The notes below the pieces were generated by a model. It had not been told where the DNA came from. It did not search any database and saw nothing but the letters and a program-made list of their open reading frames with translations. Positions 9,878 to 18,237 of a DNA stretch of 64,000 bases are shown here, piece after piece; the first letter of the stretch is position 1; every line of letters begins with the position of its first letter. Made by a program: the position numbers and the translations under genes. The stretch comes from CADEFX01 sp963840425 (GTDB taxonomy: Bacteria > Pseudomonadota > Alphaproteobacteria > Rhizobiales > Hyphomicrobiaceae), in the NCBI GenBank assembly GCA_963840425.1, contig CAWIYZ010000001.1:206901-270900 (forward strand). Reading direction: 5' to 3'.

Positions 9878-10138
9878 ATGGGGCGCATGCGGGCGACAAA
9901 TTTCCTGCGGCTGAAGAGTGCGTCGCGTTCGCCTGTAACGGGCAAGGCCATGCACCGGGCTTTCGATGAGGCTTGGAGCCTGCTTGCCGCCCGCTATGGC
10001 AATGATCAAGATGCTGCTGAGCGTGCGCGCTTGCGGCTTGCCGACTGCGTCCACCGCGTCACATCAGACGCCAGCATGGATGTGAGCGAGATCAAGCGCA
10101 AAGCCCTCGACATGCTGCTCATCATCGACAACATCTAG
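9878..10138 (+). CDS. Conserved hypothetical protein, copy 1 of an inverted duplicated pair
   Basis: An 86-residue soluble, helical protein (MGRMRATNFLRLKS at the start, EIKRKALDMLLIIDNI at the end). I do not recognise a family. A close paralogue of exactly the same length lies at 17977-18237 on the opposite strand, with homologous upstream sequence (CTTCGCAACGAGG in both). The frame is conserved between the copies despite many third-position changes, which argues that both are real genes under selection. It is convergent with the 76-residue gene at 10152-10382. Confidence 0.7.
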   Translation: MGRMRATNFLRLKSASRSPVTGKAMHRAFDEAWSLLAARYGNDQDAAERARLRLADCVHRVTSDASMDVSEIKRKALDMLLIIDNI

Positions 10139-10151
10139 GGGCTTGGTGCGC

Positions 10152-10382
10152 TCACCGATAAGCCTCGATCGACCTACTCTCTACGAGCAGGTTACGCAGC
10201 CGGTCAGCAACAACCGCCTGTCGGTCCCAAGCAGCGGCCACGGCGTGCACGCCTTGACGACGCAGTGTGGCTGCTTGCTTACGATCGGCACTGCCTTTGG
10301 CCGCCACTGCGTCGATTAAATACTCGATCTCGACATCAGTAAGTGCACGCCATTTTTTTGCAAATGGGACAACCGTGCCCAT
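10152..10382 (-). CDS. Conserved hypothetical protein, partner gene of the duplicated pair
   Basis: A 76-residue protein, start MGTVVPFAKKWRALTDVEIEYL, end DRLRNLLVESRSIEAYR. I do not recognise a family. It is predicted to be helical and soluble. The start at 10382 is chosen because homology to the second copy and normal composition begin there; the same frame is open upstream to 10613. It is convergent with the 86-residue gene, 13 bases apart. A truncated second copy lies at 17800-17939. Confidence 0.6.
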   Translation of the reverse strand: MGTVVPFAKKWRALTDVEIEYLIDAVAAKGSADRKQAATLRRQGVHAVAAAWDRQAVVADRLRNLLVESRSIEAYR

Positions 10383-10816
10383 GGTCAGCGCCCTCCCTGC
10401 CGTTTTTTCCCGCGCGCAGTCTAATTTGTGCTCGGCGTTGGTCAACGCGACTAAAGTCATCGTCGTGTTCGGTAATCTCCCCGTGAGATTTCCGGGCATA
10501 CCCCGATTGGCCATGACGCCAATTCGTGACGATGGTCCCGCAAGGCCAACACGCGAGCTTCCCTCGCTCGTTTCCTCGATCCCCCCCGTTGCCGGAACGT
10601 GCACCCCCCGCATGGTGTTGGCCTGCTACCTCCCACCCACGTCGTAGCCGCCGCTGCCGCCACATCGTGACGACGCCTGCACCAGCGATGCGTCGATGAC
10701 ACGTGGGTTGGCGGCAAAACCTTGCTGCGCATACCGTGAGCGCATGTTGTGACATTAGCAACTGTCGCTCCGCCGCGTGGTCATATTCGCGCGAGCCTGG
10801 GCTCATCGATAACCGA
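10383..10816. other. Stretch without a supported gene
   Basis: Several frames are open by GC bias only. None shows coherent composition, a start with a ribosome-binding site, or similarity to the paralogous locus at 18 kb. Confidence 0.4.
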
Positions 10817-11083
10817 TTAGGTTTTGAGCGGACGCTTCATGATGCCGAGCGCCATGGCGCGAAGCACAAGGGGATCGCGAATGCCTAAGCGCGTATAGGC
10901 AAGCACGGCACTCGCCAGCGCGACGCGCACAGAGTCGAGCTTGCGTGCGTTCAAGTGCCGAAAGTCGGGCTGAACTCGGGTCCACACCGCGTCGAAGACG
11001 TGACCCATCATCTGCACGGTATCAGGATCAAAGACGGCGTTGTCGATAAGGCGGTGCGGCATGTCCGACCTAAAATGCCTCAT
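10817..11083 (-). CDS. Hypothetical protein (88 aa)
   Basis: A soluble helical protein beginning MRHFRSDMPHRLIDNAVFD and containing MGHVFDAVWTRVQPDF and LASAVLAYTRLGIRDP. The composition is protein-like, with acidic and hydrophobic residues alternating in helices, and differs from the arginine/proline-rich shadow frames. The family is unknown to me. It stands alone on the minus strand among small plus-strand genes. Confidence 0.5.
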   Translation of the reverse strand: MRHFRSDMPHRLIDNAVFDPDTVQMMGHVFDAVWTRVQPDFRHLNARKLDSVRVALASAVLAYTRLGIRDPLVLRAMALGIMKRPLKT

Positions 11084-11419
11084 GCTGTTGCGCGAGACGG
11101 CCCTTTACCTATTGCGGCGTGTAGGTGCCGTTGGACTTCTTCTCCAACCCGGCGCGTCGCCTATGCTGATCCGGCCCGGCGTAATCCTGTCCACAACTAC
11201 GTTGCCCATCATCGCGTTTCTCCGCGCCCGTTGCGCTAATGTGCGGAATCGAACATTGCAGGGTGACCGCGACTCATCTTGTCTCACTACTTACCCCATC
11301 GGATCGATTTGGTCCCATGTCGCGGGTCCTACACAAGTGGCGCGGCCCCGGGCGACCCGCAGCCATGGATAGCCTTTTATGTCGTATCGCTAATGCCGGT
11401 TGGCCCTTTGAGGATGTCG

Positions 11420-11674
11420 ATGACACCACGGTTTCATCCCGCACCCCTGAAAGAAATGGCGCGCTTGAGGTTCCGCGAGCTGTCGTCAGCGGATCGAGAG
11501 ACATACACGGATGTCGTCGATCAGCACGCCCTCATTGCATACTCCGACTGCCAGACCTGGATCATCGAAGGCGACATGCTGCGCATCATCGAGGTCGACC
11601 AGGAGCAGATGCTCGCGTCGCAGCAGTTCTTTGCCTTGGAGCCGTGGGGAGACGCCGTGGCCACATTTTCGTGA
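11420..11674 (+). CDS. Hypothetical protein (84 aa)
   Basis: Begins MTPRFHPAPLKEMARLRFREL and contains ADRETYTDVVDQHALIAYSD and WIIEGDMLRIIEVDQEQML. The start at 11420 has GAGG six bases upstream; in-frame ATGs at 11393 and 11414 are less well placed. A compact alpha/beta protein of unknown family. Confidence 0.45.
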   Translation: MTPRFHPAPLKEMARLRFRELSSADRETYTDVVDQHALIAYSDCQTWIIEGDMLRIIEVDQEQMLASQQFFALEPWGDAVATFS

Positions 11675-12013
11675 GCCTGGAGCCTGATGCAATCCGCCAT
11701 CGTTCGCCGACCGCGTGGTAGTTGTCGGGCCGCGCGGAGGTGGTGACGCCGGTCGTCAGACTTGCAATGTGGAAAGAAGCAGAGCTGCACCATGCCTGAA
11801 GGCACGTTCCAGTCACGGGGGAGGGACGGTGGAAACGAGCAGGGGAACGCTCGTGTGCTGGCTCTACGGCACGTAGCTCTATCGAGACCGCCCAGCGCAG
11901 TTAATCGGTGAATAACCTGAATTTGGCTCGGGAAACTGTCCAGGCATCGTCATCAAGGCCAGGCAATCCGCGACTACCCCGGCCATTGGCGGCAATACTC
12001 ACCTCAAGTTTCA

Positions 12014-12103
12014 ACCTGATGCGAAGTGGGGGTTGTGCTGATGGGCGCTGGCCCAGGCATGCCGGTAGCCTAGCTCGATGAGCCTCGCATGGCGTGACTG
12101 CCC
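12014..12103 (+). repeat. Leader repeat, copy 1, in front of a response regulator gene
   Basis: About 90 bases directly upstream of the first response regulator are similar to 24274-24363, which lies upstream of the third one. Shared blocks include ACCTGATGC, CTGATGGGCGCTGGCC and GAGCCTCGCAT. The duplicated unit therefore carried its promoter or leader along with the gene. Confidence 0.6.
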
Positions 12104-12737
12104 ATGACCCGCATACTGATCGCCGATGACCACGACGTGGTGCGCACGGGTGTCCGGCGCACCCTCGAAGATCACCCTGGGTGGAGCGTCGTCGCCGAAG
12201 CTGCGGACGGCAAAGACGCCATCGCCCAGGCCATCGCCACCAAACCCGACGTGGCCATCCTCGACTATAGACTGCCCTTGATCGACGGCATCGAAGCCAC
12301 ACGCCAAATCCGTCGGCGCGTGCCAAGCGTCGAGGTTCTCATCTTCACGATGCAGGATGACGACGAACCTGTTGCGTGAGGCGTTGAGCGCTGGAGCGCG
12401 CAGCTACGTGCAGAAGTCGGATGCCGGGCAGCATTTGATTTCTGCGGTCCAGTCGCTGGCCGAGCACAAGCCCTACTTCACTGACCGGGCGTCACAGGTC
12501 CTGCTGGACACCTTCCTGACCGAGGCGGACAAGGTCCAGCAGATCCTGACTGACCGCGAGCAAGTTGTGGTTCAGCTGGTCGCCGAGGGCCACAGCAACA
12601 AAGAGGCGGCCGCTGTTCTCAACGTCAGCATCAAAACTGTCGAGACGCACCGAGCCTCGATCATGCGCAAGCTCGACCTCACCTCCTCGGCCGCATTGGT
12701 GCGCTACGCCATTCGCAACAATTTGGTGCAGGCATAA
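12104..12737 (+). pseudogene. NarL/FixJ family response regulator, copy 1, frameshifted
   Basis: The receiver domain reads MTRILIADDHDVVRTGVRR with the phospho-acceptor Asp in DVAILDYRLPLIDG. The frame breaks near 12360 after VLIFTMQDDD and continues one frame over as NLLREALSAGARSYVQKSD. It ends with a LuxR-type HTH (LTDREQVVVQLVAEGHSNKE, VSIKTVETHRASIMRKL). Restoring one base gives about 210 residues. It is the first of two tandem copies upstream of a sensor kinase; a third, intact copy is at 24364. Confidence 0.85.
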
Positions 12738-12966
12738 GAAACCCTGTGCGAAGCCGCCAACTCCCCGGCTCCCTCGGCAGCGAGCGGGTGGAACGACGGC
12801 ACTCAGCCAAGCCACAATGCGCGAGTGCGCCAGCATCAACCCAGTTGGACAGGGCTGCCATTAACCCAAGGCCACGCCCTTCTCCCCGTATTTGGTTTGA
12901 TGGTCTAAGTCTGATGCCACGGGACCTTGCCGATGGGTCCCAGAGCGTCCAATTCGTGACCTTGGC

Positions 12967-13600
12967 ATGACCCGCATCTTGATTGCTGATGACCACGCCG
13001 TGGTGCGCACGGGTGTGCGGCGCATCCTTGAAGACCATCCCAACTGGAGTGTTGTCGCTGAAGCGGCGGACGGCAAAGAGGCCATCGCCAAGGCCATCGC
13101 CACCAAGCCCGACGTAGCCATCGTCGATCACTCGTTGCCTCTCATCGACGGCATCGAAGTCACGCGGCAAATCCGACTGCGTGTGCCAAGCGTCGAGGTC
13201 CTCATCTTCACCATGCACGACAACGAAAACCTGCTGCGCGATATGGTGGAGGCGGGAGCGCGTGGCTATGTGCTGAAGTCAGACGCCGAGGAGCATTTGA
13301 TTTCTGCCGTCCAGTCGCTGGCGGCCCACAAGCCCTACTTCGCCAGCCAGGCTTGCGAGGGTCTGCTGGAAACATTGCGCACGGATGGGCGACAGTTCGA
13401 TCAGCCCCTGACCGGCCGCGAGCGCGAGTATCGTTCAGCTGGTCGCCGAGGGCCACAGCAACAAGCAGATCGCGCACGTGCTCAATATCAGCGTCAAGAC
13501 GGTCGAGACCCATCGAGCCTCGATCATGCGCAAGCTCGACCTCACCTCCATGGCCGCATTGGTGCGCTACGCCGTGCGCAACAAGTTGATCGAGGCTTGA
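12967..13600 (+). pseudogene. NarL/FixJ family response regulator, copy 2, frameshifted
   Basis: Closely similar to the regulators at 12104 and 24364. The receiver domain is complete (MTRILIADDHAVVRTGVRR, Asp in DVAIVDHSLPLIDG, IFTMHDNENLLRD). The frame breaks near 13428, just after LTGRERE, at the start of the LuxR-type HTH. The HTH continues in another frame as SIVQLVAEGHSNKQIAHVL, then VKTVETHRASIMRKLDL, to a stop at 13600. As read, the DNA-binding domain would be lost. It lies 258 bases before the histidine kinase gene, its likely partner. Confidence 0.85.
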
Positions 13601-13858
13601 GCCGATCACGTTCCCGCTGCGCACGACACCAAAATCAGCGACCGCAACTTTGGGAGCCGCGACCACTCCCCCAATGGCGGCAGACGCCTACCCGAGGTGC
13701 GCCGTTCGGCATCCCTAGGGGTTAACGCTACTTCCAACTGCGGGAAAGACCCGATCCGGCCTGCGGAAAGATCTGCTAGTAGTCCGAGTTGGACACCTAC
13801 CGTCGGCATCGAGGTCCCGGTGCAGCGTTGAGCGAATTCAACCCACCGATGGGGACAG

Positions 13859-15256
13859 ATGCACAACAAGCTGGCTCCCGAGTTGCCCTGCCGCGAACTG
13901 CTGGATGCGTTGCCCGCTGCCATCTACACCACCGACGCCGCCGGCCGCATAACGTACTACAATGCGGCCGCCGTTCAGCTGGCTGGTCGGACGCCCGAGA
14001 TCGGCAGCGATGAATGGTGCGTAACCTGGCGACTCTACCGTCCTGACGGAAGCCTACTGCCGCACGACGAATGCCCAATGGCGGTCGCCCTGAAAACAGG
14101 ACGCCCCGTAAGAGGCATGGAAGCTGTTGCAGAGCGTCCTGATGGCACGCTGGTGCCGTTCATGCCTTACCCGACGCCGCTGCATGATGCGTCGGGCAAT
14201 GTCATCGGTGCCGTGAACATGTTGGTTGATCTGACGGACCGCTCGCAGGCGGAGCAGGCCAGGAAAGTGCTCGCCTCTATCGTCGAGCACTCTGATGACG
14301 CCATTGTCAGTAGGGACCTCAATGGCGTCATTGCCAGCTGGAACCCTGGAGCCGAACGCCTTTTCGGCTACACGGCCGATGAGGTCGTCGGCAAGTCTGT
14401 CACCGCTTTGTTTCCAGAACACCTCCGGAATGAGGAAAGCGCAATTCTTGAGCGCATACGACGTGGCGAGCAGATCGAACACTATGAGACGGTGCGCTGC
14501 CGCAAGGATGGCAGTCTGGTCGATATCTCGTTGACGGTGTCCCCTTTAAGGAATGCCGCAGGCAAGATCACGGGCGTGGCTAAGATTGCGCGGGACATCA
14601 GCGCGCGCAAGAAGGCGGAGCACGAGCGGCTGCTCGCTCTTCAGGACGAGGAGCGCCGACGCATTGCCAATGAGCTACATGACTCGACCGCACAGCATTT
14701 GGCGGCCATCAGCCTCAACCTGATGCGGGTGAGAGCGGATGCTGAGGTCAAGGCTGAAACACGCGACATCCTGGACGAAATCGGTGGGTCGCTAGCGGAA
14801 GCCACAAAGGAGCTGCGCGCCTTTAGCTATCTCCTTTACCCGCCAGACCTGCAAAAGGAGGGTTTGTCAGTCACGCTCAGGCGATATGTCGAGGGTTTCG
14901 GTCGGCGGACTGGACTGAAAGTCACGATCAGATCATGCGGCAGTGTCGACCAACTGTCGCTACCGCTTCAGCAAGCGCTGCTCCGCGTTGTTCAGGAGGC
15001 ATTGACCAACGTCTATCGTCACGCCTCGGCGACGCGCGTCTCCGTCAATTTCAGATGTGTGGGCAAGAGACTGCGTTTGGTGATCAGCGATGACGGGCAG
15101 AAAACTGAGGCAACCGCCGGACAGAACGGGGAGCCGTTCCGCTTGGGGATGGGCATCCCAGGCATGATCTCCCGCATGCAGCAATTCGGCGGCAATCTTG
15201 ACATTCGTTCTGGCCGTAACGGCACTGCCGTTCATGCAACAGTGCTCATCGGTTGA
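13859..15256 (+). CDS. PAS domain sensor histidine kinase (NarX/DegS-type HisKA_3)
   Basis: A 465-residue soluble kinase with no membrane segment. Two PAS domains (about 12-125 and 138-255) are followed by a HisKA_3 dimerisation domain with phospho-acceptor H274 in RIANELHDSTAQH. The HATPase domain ends the protein (VVQEALTNVYRHASATR N box, LVISDDG and LGMGIPGMISRM G boxes). This kinase type phosphorylates NarL/FixJ regulators, and two such genes lie directly upstream, with a third at 24.4 kb. The PAS2 motif NPGAERLFGYTADEVVGKS is typical of redox, oxygen or small-molecule sensors. The input is unknown. Confidence 0.9.
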   Translation: MHNKLAPELPCRELLDALPAAIYTTDAAGRITYYNAAAVQLAGRTPEIGSDEWCVTWRLYRPDGSLLPHDECPMAVALKTGRPVRGMEAVAERPDGTLVPFMPYPTPLHDASGNVIGAVNMLVDLTDRSQAEQARKVLASIVEHSDDAIVSRDLNGVIASWNPGAERLFGYTADEVVGKSVTALFPEHLRNEESAILERIRRGEQIEHYETVRCRKDGSLVDISLTVSPLRNAAGKITGVAKIARDISARKKAEHERLLALQDEERRRIANELHDSTAQHLAAISLNLMRVRADAEVKAETRDILDEIGGSLAEATKELRAFSYLLYPPDLQKEGLSVTLRRYVEGFGRRTGLKVTIRSCGSVDQLSLPLQQALLRVVQEALTNVYRHASATRVSVNFRCVGKRLRLVISDDGQKTEATAGQNGEPFRLGMGIPGMISRMQQFGGNLDIRSGRNGTAVHATVLIG

Positions 15257-15319
15257 CGGGTCAGGCCATCACGCCGAACACGCCGCTCGCGGTGGCGGCC
15301 TTCTGGCAAGGCCGGGGCG

Positions 15320-15571
15320 CTAGACTTGGCTGGCCGTGTCGACGACACGTCCAACCGGCATGACCAACAACCGTTGCCCCCTCTCGTCTTCGACCTCGAT
15401 CTGGATGTCTAGACTGGCCGCAGTTCCCTTGAGCACCTCTTGGCTCAGGACCTCTCGCGCGCTTTCGAGCACGACCGCTCGCACCGCCTCCAGGTCTGGG
15501 AACTCCTCGGGAGGGTCGTCGTCGGGCAGGAGCTTGCCGTTCACCTTCACTCTGACGAAGTATCGAGGCAT
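15320..15571 (-). CDS. DUF6894 family small protein
   Basis: An 83-residue protein, MPRYFVRVKVNGKLLPDD at the start, then PPEEFPDLEAVRAVVLESAREVL and a C-terminal beta segment IEVEDERGQRLLVMPVG. The MPRYF start and FPDLEAVR core match the DUF6894 family that is abundant in Bradyrhizobium and Methylobacterium; its function is unknown. The start at 15571 is placed by this homology. It is convergent with the histidine kinase. Confidence 0.7.
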   Translation of the reverse strand: MPRYFVRVKVNGKLLPDDDPPEEFPDLEAVRAVVLESAREVLSQEVLKGTAASLDIQIEVEDERGQRLLVMPVGRVVDTASQV

Positions 15572-15829
15572 CGATCTTCTCCGTACGGACAAAATCGGCC
15601 TGAAGCGGTGAAGGTTCAAGAGCGAAGTTGGTGCGCAATCAGACCGATGAGAGCGGAGCGACGGCATTTTTGGAACTCAGCTGGCAACGCTGATGATCAA
15701 GACCTGAGTTGTGACAGGGCTCGCGGTTTCTGCCTGTTGATCTGTGCGACTCCATACCAACTCCGACCTTGACGCCTTTCAGCTTCAGGCATGTTGTCCC
15801 CTGGATCGAAAGCATGGAAGTGAGGGGCC

Positions 15830-16039
15830 GTGCCGGACAACTTTCTCCGTCGTTGGGTTGCTGCGAACGTGGAGCCGGTGCCTGCGCAAAGCAGGCACGA
15901 CCGAGTTGCGATCTGGGCCGCTTTCTGCGTCACTGACGCCATGCTGAACGGCTTCTCCCCTGACGACATCGCGAAGGCCGCTGGGGGCGACATCCTGACC
16001 TACCTCCGCAAGGCGGCAGACGATGTTGCGAGAGGCTGA
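15830..16039 (+). CDS. Hypothetical protein (69 aa)
   Basis: Starts with GTG (VPDNFLRRWVAAN), AGGGG just upstream. Contains HDRVAIWAAFCVTDAMLNGF and SPDDIAKAAGGDILTYLRKAADD. A small helical protein with a convincing composition; family not recognised. Confidence 0.5.
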   Translation: MPDNFLRRWVAANVEPVPAQSRHDRVAIWAAFCVTDAMLNGFSPDDIAKAAGGDILTYLRKAADDVARG

Positions 16040-16212
16040 GCAGGCCGCCGCACCGGCGCACACATCGACCAAAATTACGGTCTGCTATCCTCCTCGCCCT
16101 CATTCGAGGCATTTACGTCATGGCGATGTGAGCGTGGCCAATGGAATATCCGAGGGTTCAACGCTGAACGTTGGCCCGGTCCATCGCCCTTGCATCTAGG
16201 TGGGCATCAACA

Positions 16213-16335
16213 ATGCAAGCGGGCACAGACCAGAGCCCAGACGCTTTTAGTCGTGCCGTGCGCCAAGTGGCGACGGCGCCCATCGCGACGGCGCCCATCA
16301 GGAAGCCTAAGAATGCCGCCCCCAAGAAGGCGTAG
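16213..16335 (+). CDS. Small hypothetical protein (40 aa) with a tandem repeat
   Basis: ATG at 16213; begins MQAGTDQSPDAFSRAVRQ and ends PRKPKNAAPKKA-like lysine-rich tail (IRKPKNAAPKKA). The 15-bp unit GCGACGGCGCCCATC is perfectly repeated at 16270-16284 and 16285-16299 and encodes a repeated ATAPI. The next small frame begins 6 bases after its stop. No family known. Confidence 0.35.
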   Translation: MQAGTDQSPDAFSRAVRQVATAPIATAPIRKPKNAAPKKA

Positions 16336-16341
16336 GGCGCC

Positions 16342-16437
16342 ATGACTAAACGCGAGTGGATAGTTGTGCTGGTGCTGACGGCCCTGCTGGTGGGCGCCAT
16401 TCTCCTGTTCGACCAACGCTTCCCAATGTCCGACTGA
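16342..16437 (+). CDS. Single-span membrane microprotein (31 aa)
   Basis: MTKREWIVVLVLTALLVGA followed by ILLFDQRFPMSD: two charged residues, one clear transmembrane helix (about residues 6-24), and a short tail. The frame starts 6 bases after the preceding small gene, so the two may form a tiny operon. The length and hydrophobic profile are those of regulatory membrane microproteins; the role is unknown. Confidence 0.45.
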   Translation: MTKREWIVVLVLTALLVGAILLFDQRFPMSD

Positions 16438-16605
16438 AGACCCGGCCGGGTCGCGGTTTAATGTCGGCGAGATCGGCAGCCGCAGGGTCGCGCGCGAGCT
16501 GCATCACCAGAACGACATCGGCGTCGTCAGCAAATGCAATCTTGACGAAAATGCCTCCGACCTCGGTCAGCAAGATAGGTCCCGCTCACCTGATACTGCC
16601 ACATC

Positions 16606-16962
16606 GTGGCGCCGCCTGCTGCCGCACAGCCGACGATGCCGGTCATCATGCATAGGGGAATGCCCCCGATCGACCTCTTCCAATCGGTGAAAGACAAACG
16701 CAACACCTTTGCCCACGCGCTGTGGTTTACGCACGAGAGCGGAGACGTTTACCTTTCAGAGCCGTCCACCGACATGAAGGAAACAATCGGGTGGCAGCGC
16801 CGAAAAGTACCTATCACGGAGATCAAATACGATCTCTCGCGCATGCAGGAGTTGGCCGACAGGATCAACGAGGTCGTGAGTTGGGTCGAGGATCGCCCGA
16901 TCCGGGTCGGGTGGCGGCGCATGCGCATTCGCCTTGGTGCGAAGAAGCCAAAGAAAAAGTGA
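16606..16962 (+). CDS. Hypothetical protein (118 aa)
   Basis: Open from a GTG at 16606. The convincing part begins at about MPPIDLFQSVKDKRNTFAHALW and runs through WQRRKVPITEIKYDLSRMQEL and RINEVVSWVEDRPIRVGWRR to a Lys-rich end. The R-N-x-x-A-H segment is reminiscent of HEPN-type motifs, but that is only a resemblance. The true start may be further downstream, at 16663. Confidence 0.45.
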   Translation: MAPPAAAQPTMPVIMHRGMPPIDLFQSVKDKRNTFAHALWFTHESGDVYLSEPSTDMKETIGWQRRKVPITEIKYDLSRMQELADRINEVVSWVEDRPIRVGWRRMRIRLGAKKPKKK

Positions 16963-17011
16963 GCATCGAAAGGACGGCTCGCAGAACGGCTTCCTTCAAG
17001 CTGCGTCAAAC

Positions 17012-17575
17012 TCAAGCCTTTCGGCCGTGGCGCTCGATGAATTTTGCGAATGCTTCGAGCTGTTGCTTGATGAAATTGCCCGTGGCGTCGTCTTTCAAAT
17101 CGCCGGTCTTGTCGTCGAACTTGGCCGCGCACCCGCCGATGAAGATTTCAGGCTTGTTCAAAGTTAGGGCATCCAGGAACACCAGCATTCGGCGCAGATC
17201 GTATTGCACGCGTCCTCCGCCGAGGGGGCCGGGAGAGGCCGACTGGATCGCAATCGGCTTGCCCGCAAACGGCTGGTTCTGTAGGCGCGACACCCAATCG
17301 ATGGCATTCTTGAGACCGCCCGGCAGCGAGAAGTTGTATTCTGGCGTGCAGAAGATGACGCCATCCGCCGTGCGGATCGCATCAGCTAGCGTGGTCACGG
17401 CAGCCGGAAAGCCGGTCGAGTTCTGGATATCGGCATTGTAGAGGGGAAACTCGGCGTAAGAGGGAGCTTCCGTGATGGACATGCCTGCTGGTGCGAGCCC
17501 CGGCAAAATGTTCATGACCATGCGATTGAAAGAGCCTTTGCGTAGGCTGCCGCAGATGCTGATGATGTTCGCCAT
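17012..17575 (-). CDS. NADPH-dependent FMN reductase (SsuE/ChrR-like flavodoxin fold)
   Basis: A 187-residue cytosolic flavoprotein. The FMN phosphate loop is GSLRKGSFNR (residues about 8-17), and the second flavin-binding loop is TPEYNFSLPGGLKNAIDWVSR. A third segment, SASPGPLGGGRVQYDLRRML, contacts the flavin in the family. Such enzymes use NAD(P)H to reduce FMN, quinones, azo dyes or chromate. The start at 17575 is set by homology; the frame is open upstream to 17701. No partner monooxygenase is adjacent, so the physiological acceptor cannot be stated. Confidence 0.88.
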   Translation of the reverse strand: MANIISICGSLRKGSFNRMVMNILPGLAPAGMSITEAPSYAEFPLYNADIQNSTGFPAAVTTLADAIRTADGVIFCTPEYNFSLPGGLKNAIDWVSRLQNQPFAGKPIAIQSASPGPLGGGRVQYDLRRMLVFLDALTLNKPEIFIGGCAAKFDDKTGDLKDDATGNFIKQQLEAFAKFIERHGRKA

Positions 17576-17799
17576 CGCAGGAACGCCTTTCTCGTGACCC
17601 TGGGTGAAAGCAATAGCTGGCTCCTTTAGCACAGGCCCGGAGCATTGGGATGGGGCGCGTGTGTCCTGCGGGCGGATAGGGTCGAGTGTGGCGATTGTCA
17701 CGCCGTGTCTCCGTCCCGCGCTGGGGTAAAGCGATTAGCAAGTCCCCTGCGCCAATCATGAAAGACCTTTCGCCCTAAGATGATGGAAGGTGTCATCGA

Positions 17800-17939
17800 C
17801 GCGCAGCGTGGTGCAGGCGGCCTCACTGCGCCGTCGAGGCGTACACACCGTGGCCGCTGTTTGGGAGCGACAGGTGGTTGTTGCCGACAGGCTGGGTAAC
17901 CTGCTCAAGGAGAGCACATCGATCGAGGCTTATCGGTGA
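17800..17939 (+). pseudogene. 5'-truncated second copy of the 76-aa gene
   Basis: The frame QAASLRRRGVHTVAAVWERQ followed by VVVADRLGNLLKESTSIEAYR and stop matches the C-terminal half of the protein at 10152-10382. The first half is lost or frameshifted. Together with the 86-aa paralogue next to it, this is an inverted copy of the 9878-10382 locus. Confidence 0.6.
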
Positions 17940-17976
17940 CCCGATTTGTTGCGCACGTCATAGCGCACCAAGCCCC

Positions 17977-18237
17977 CTAAGTGTTCTCAATGATCACCAG
18001 CATGTCGAGGGCCTTACGCTTGATCTCGCTCGCATCCATGCTGGCGTCTGATGTGGCGCGGTGGATGCATTCGGCAAGTCTCAGACGGGCGCTCTCAACA
18101 GCCGTTGGATCACCGCCATAGCGGGCGGCAATCAGGCTCCACGCGTCATGAAAGGCCCGACGCATGGCCATGGCCGTGACAGGCGCTCGGGACGCACATT
18201 TGATCCGCAAGAAAGTTGTCGCCTGCATGTGCCCCAT
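17977..18237 (-). CDS. Conserved hypothetical protein, copy 2 of the inverted duplicated pair
   Basis: 86 residues (MGHMQATTFLRIKCASRAP at the start, KALDMLVIIENT at the end), a clear paralogue of 9878-10138 with the same length. The start at 18237 is fixed by that comparison; an ATG at 18270 is in frame but outside the conserved protein. Sequence homology continues upstream of the start. Function unknown; the preserved reading frame in both copies suggests it is expressed. Confidence 0.65.
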   Translation of the reverse strand: MGHMQATTFLRIKCASRAPVTAMAMRRAFHDAWSLIAARYGGDPTAVESARLRLAECIHRATSDASMDASEIKRKALDMLVIIENT

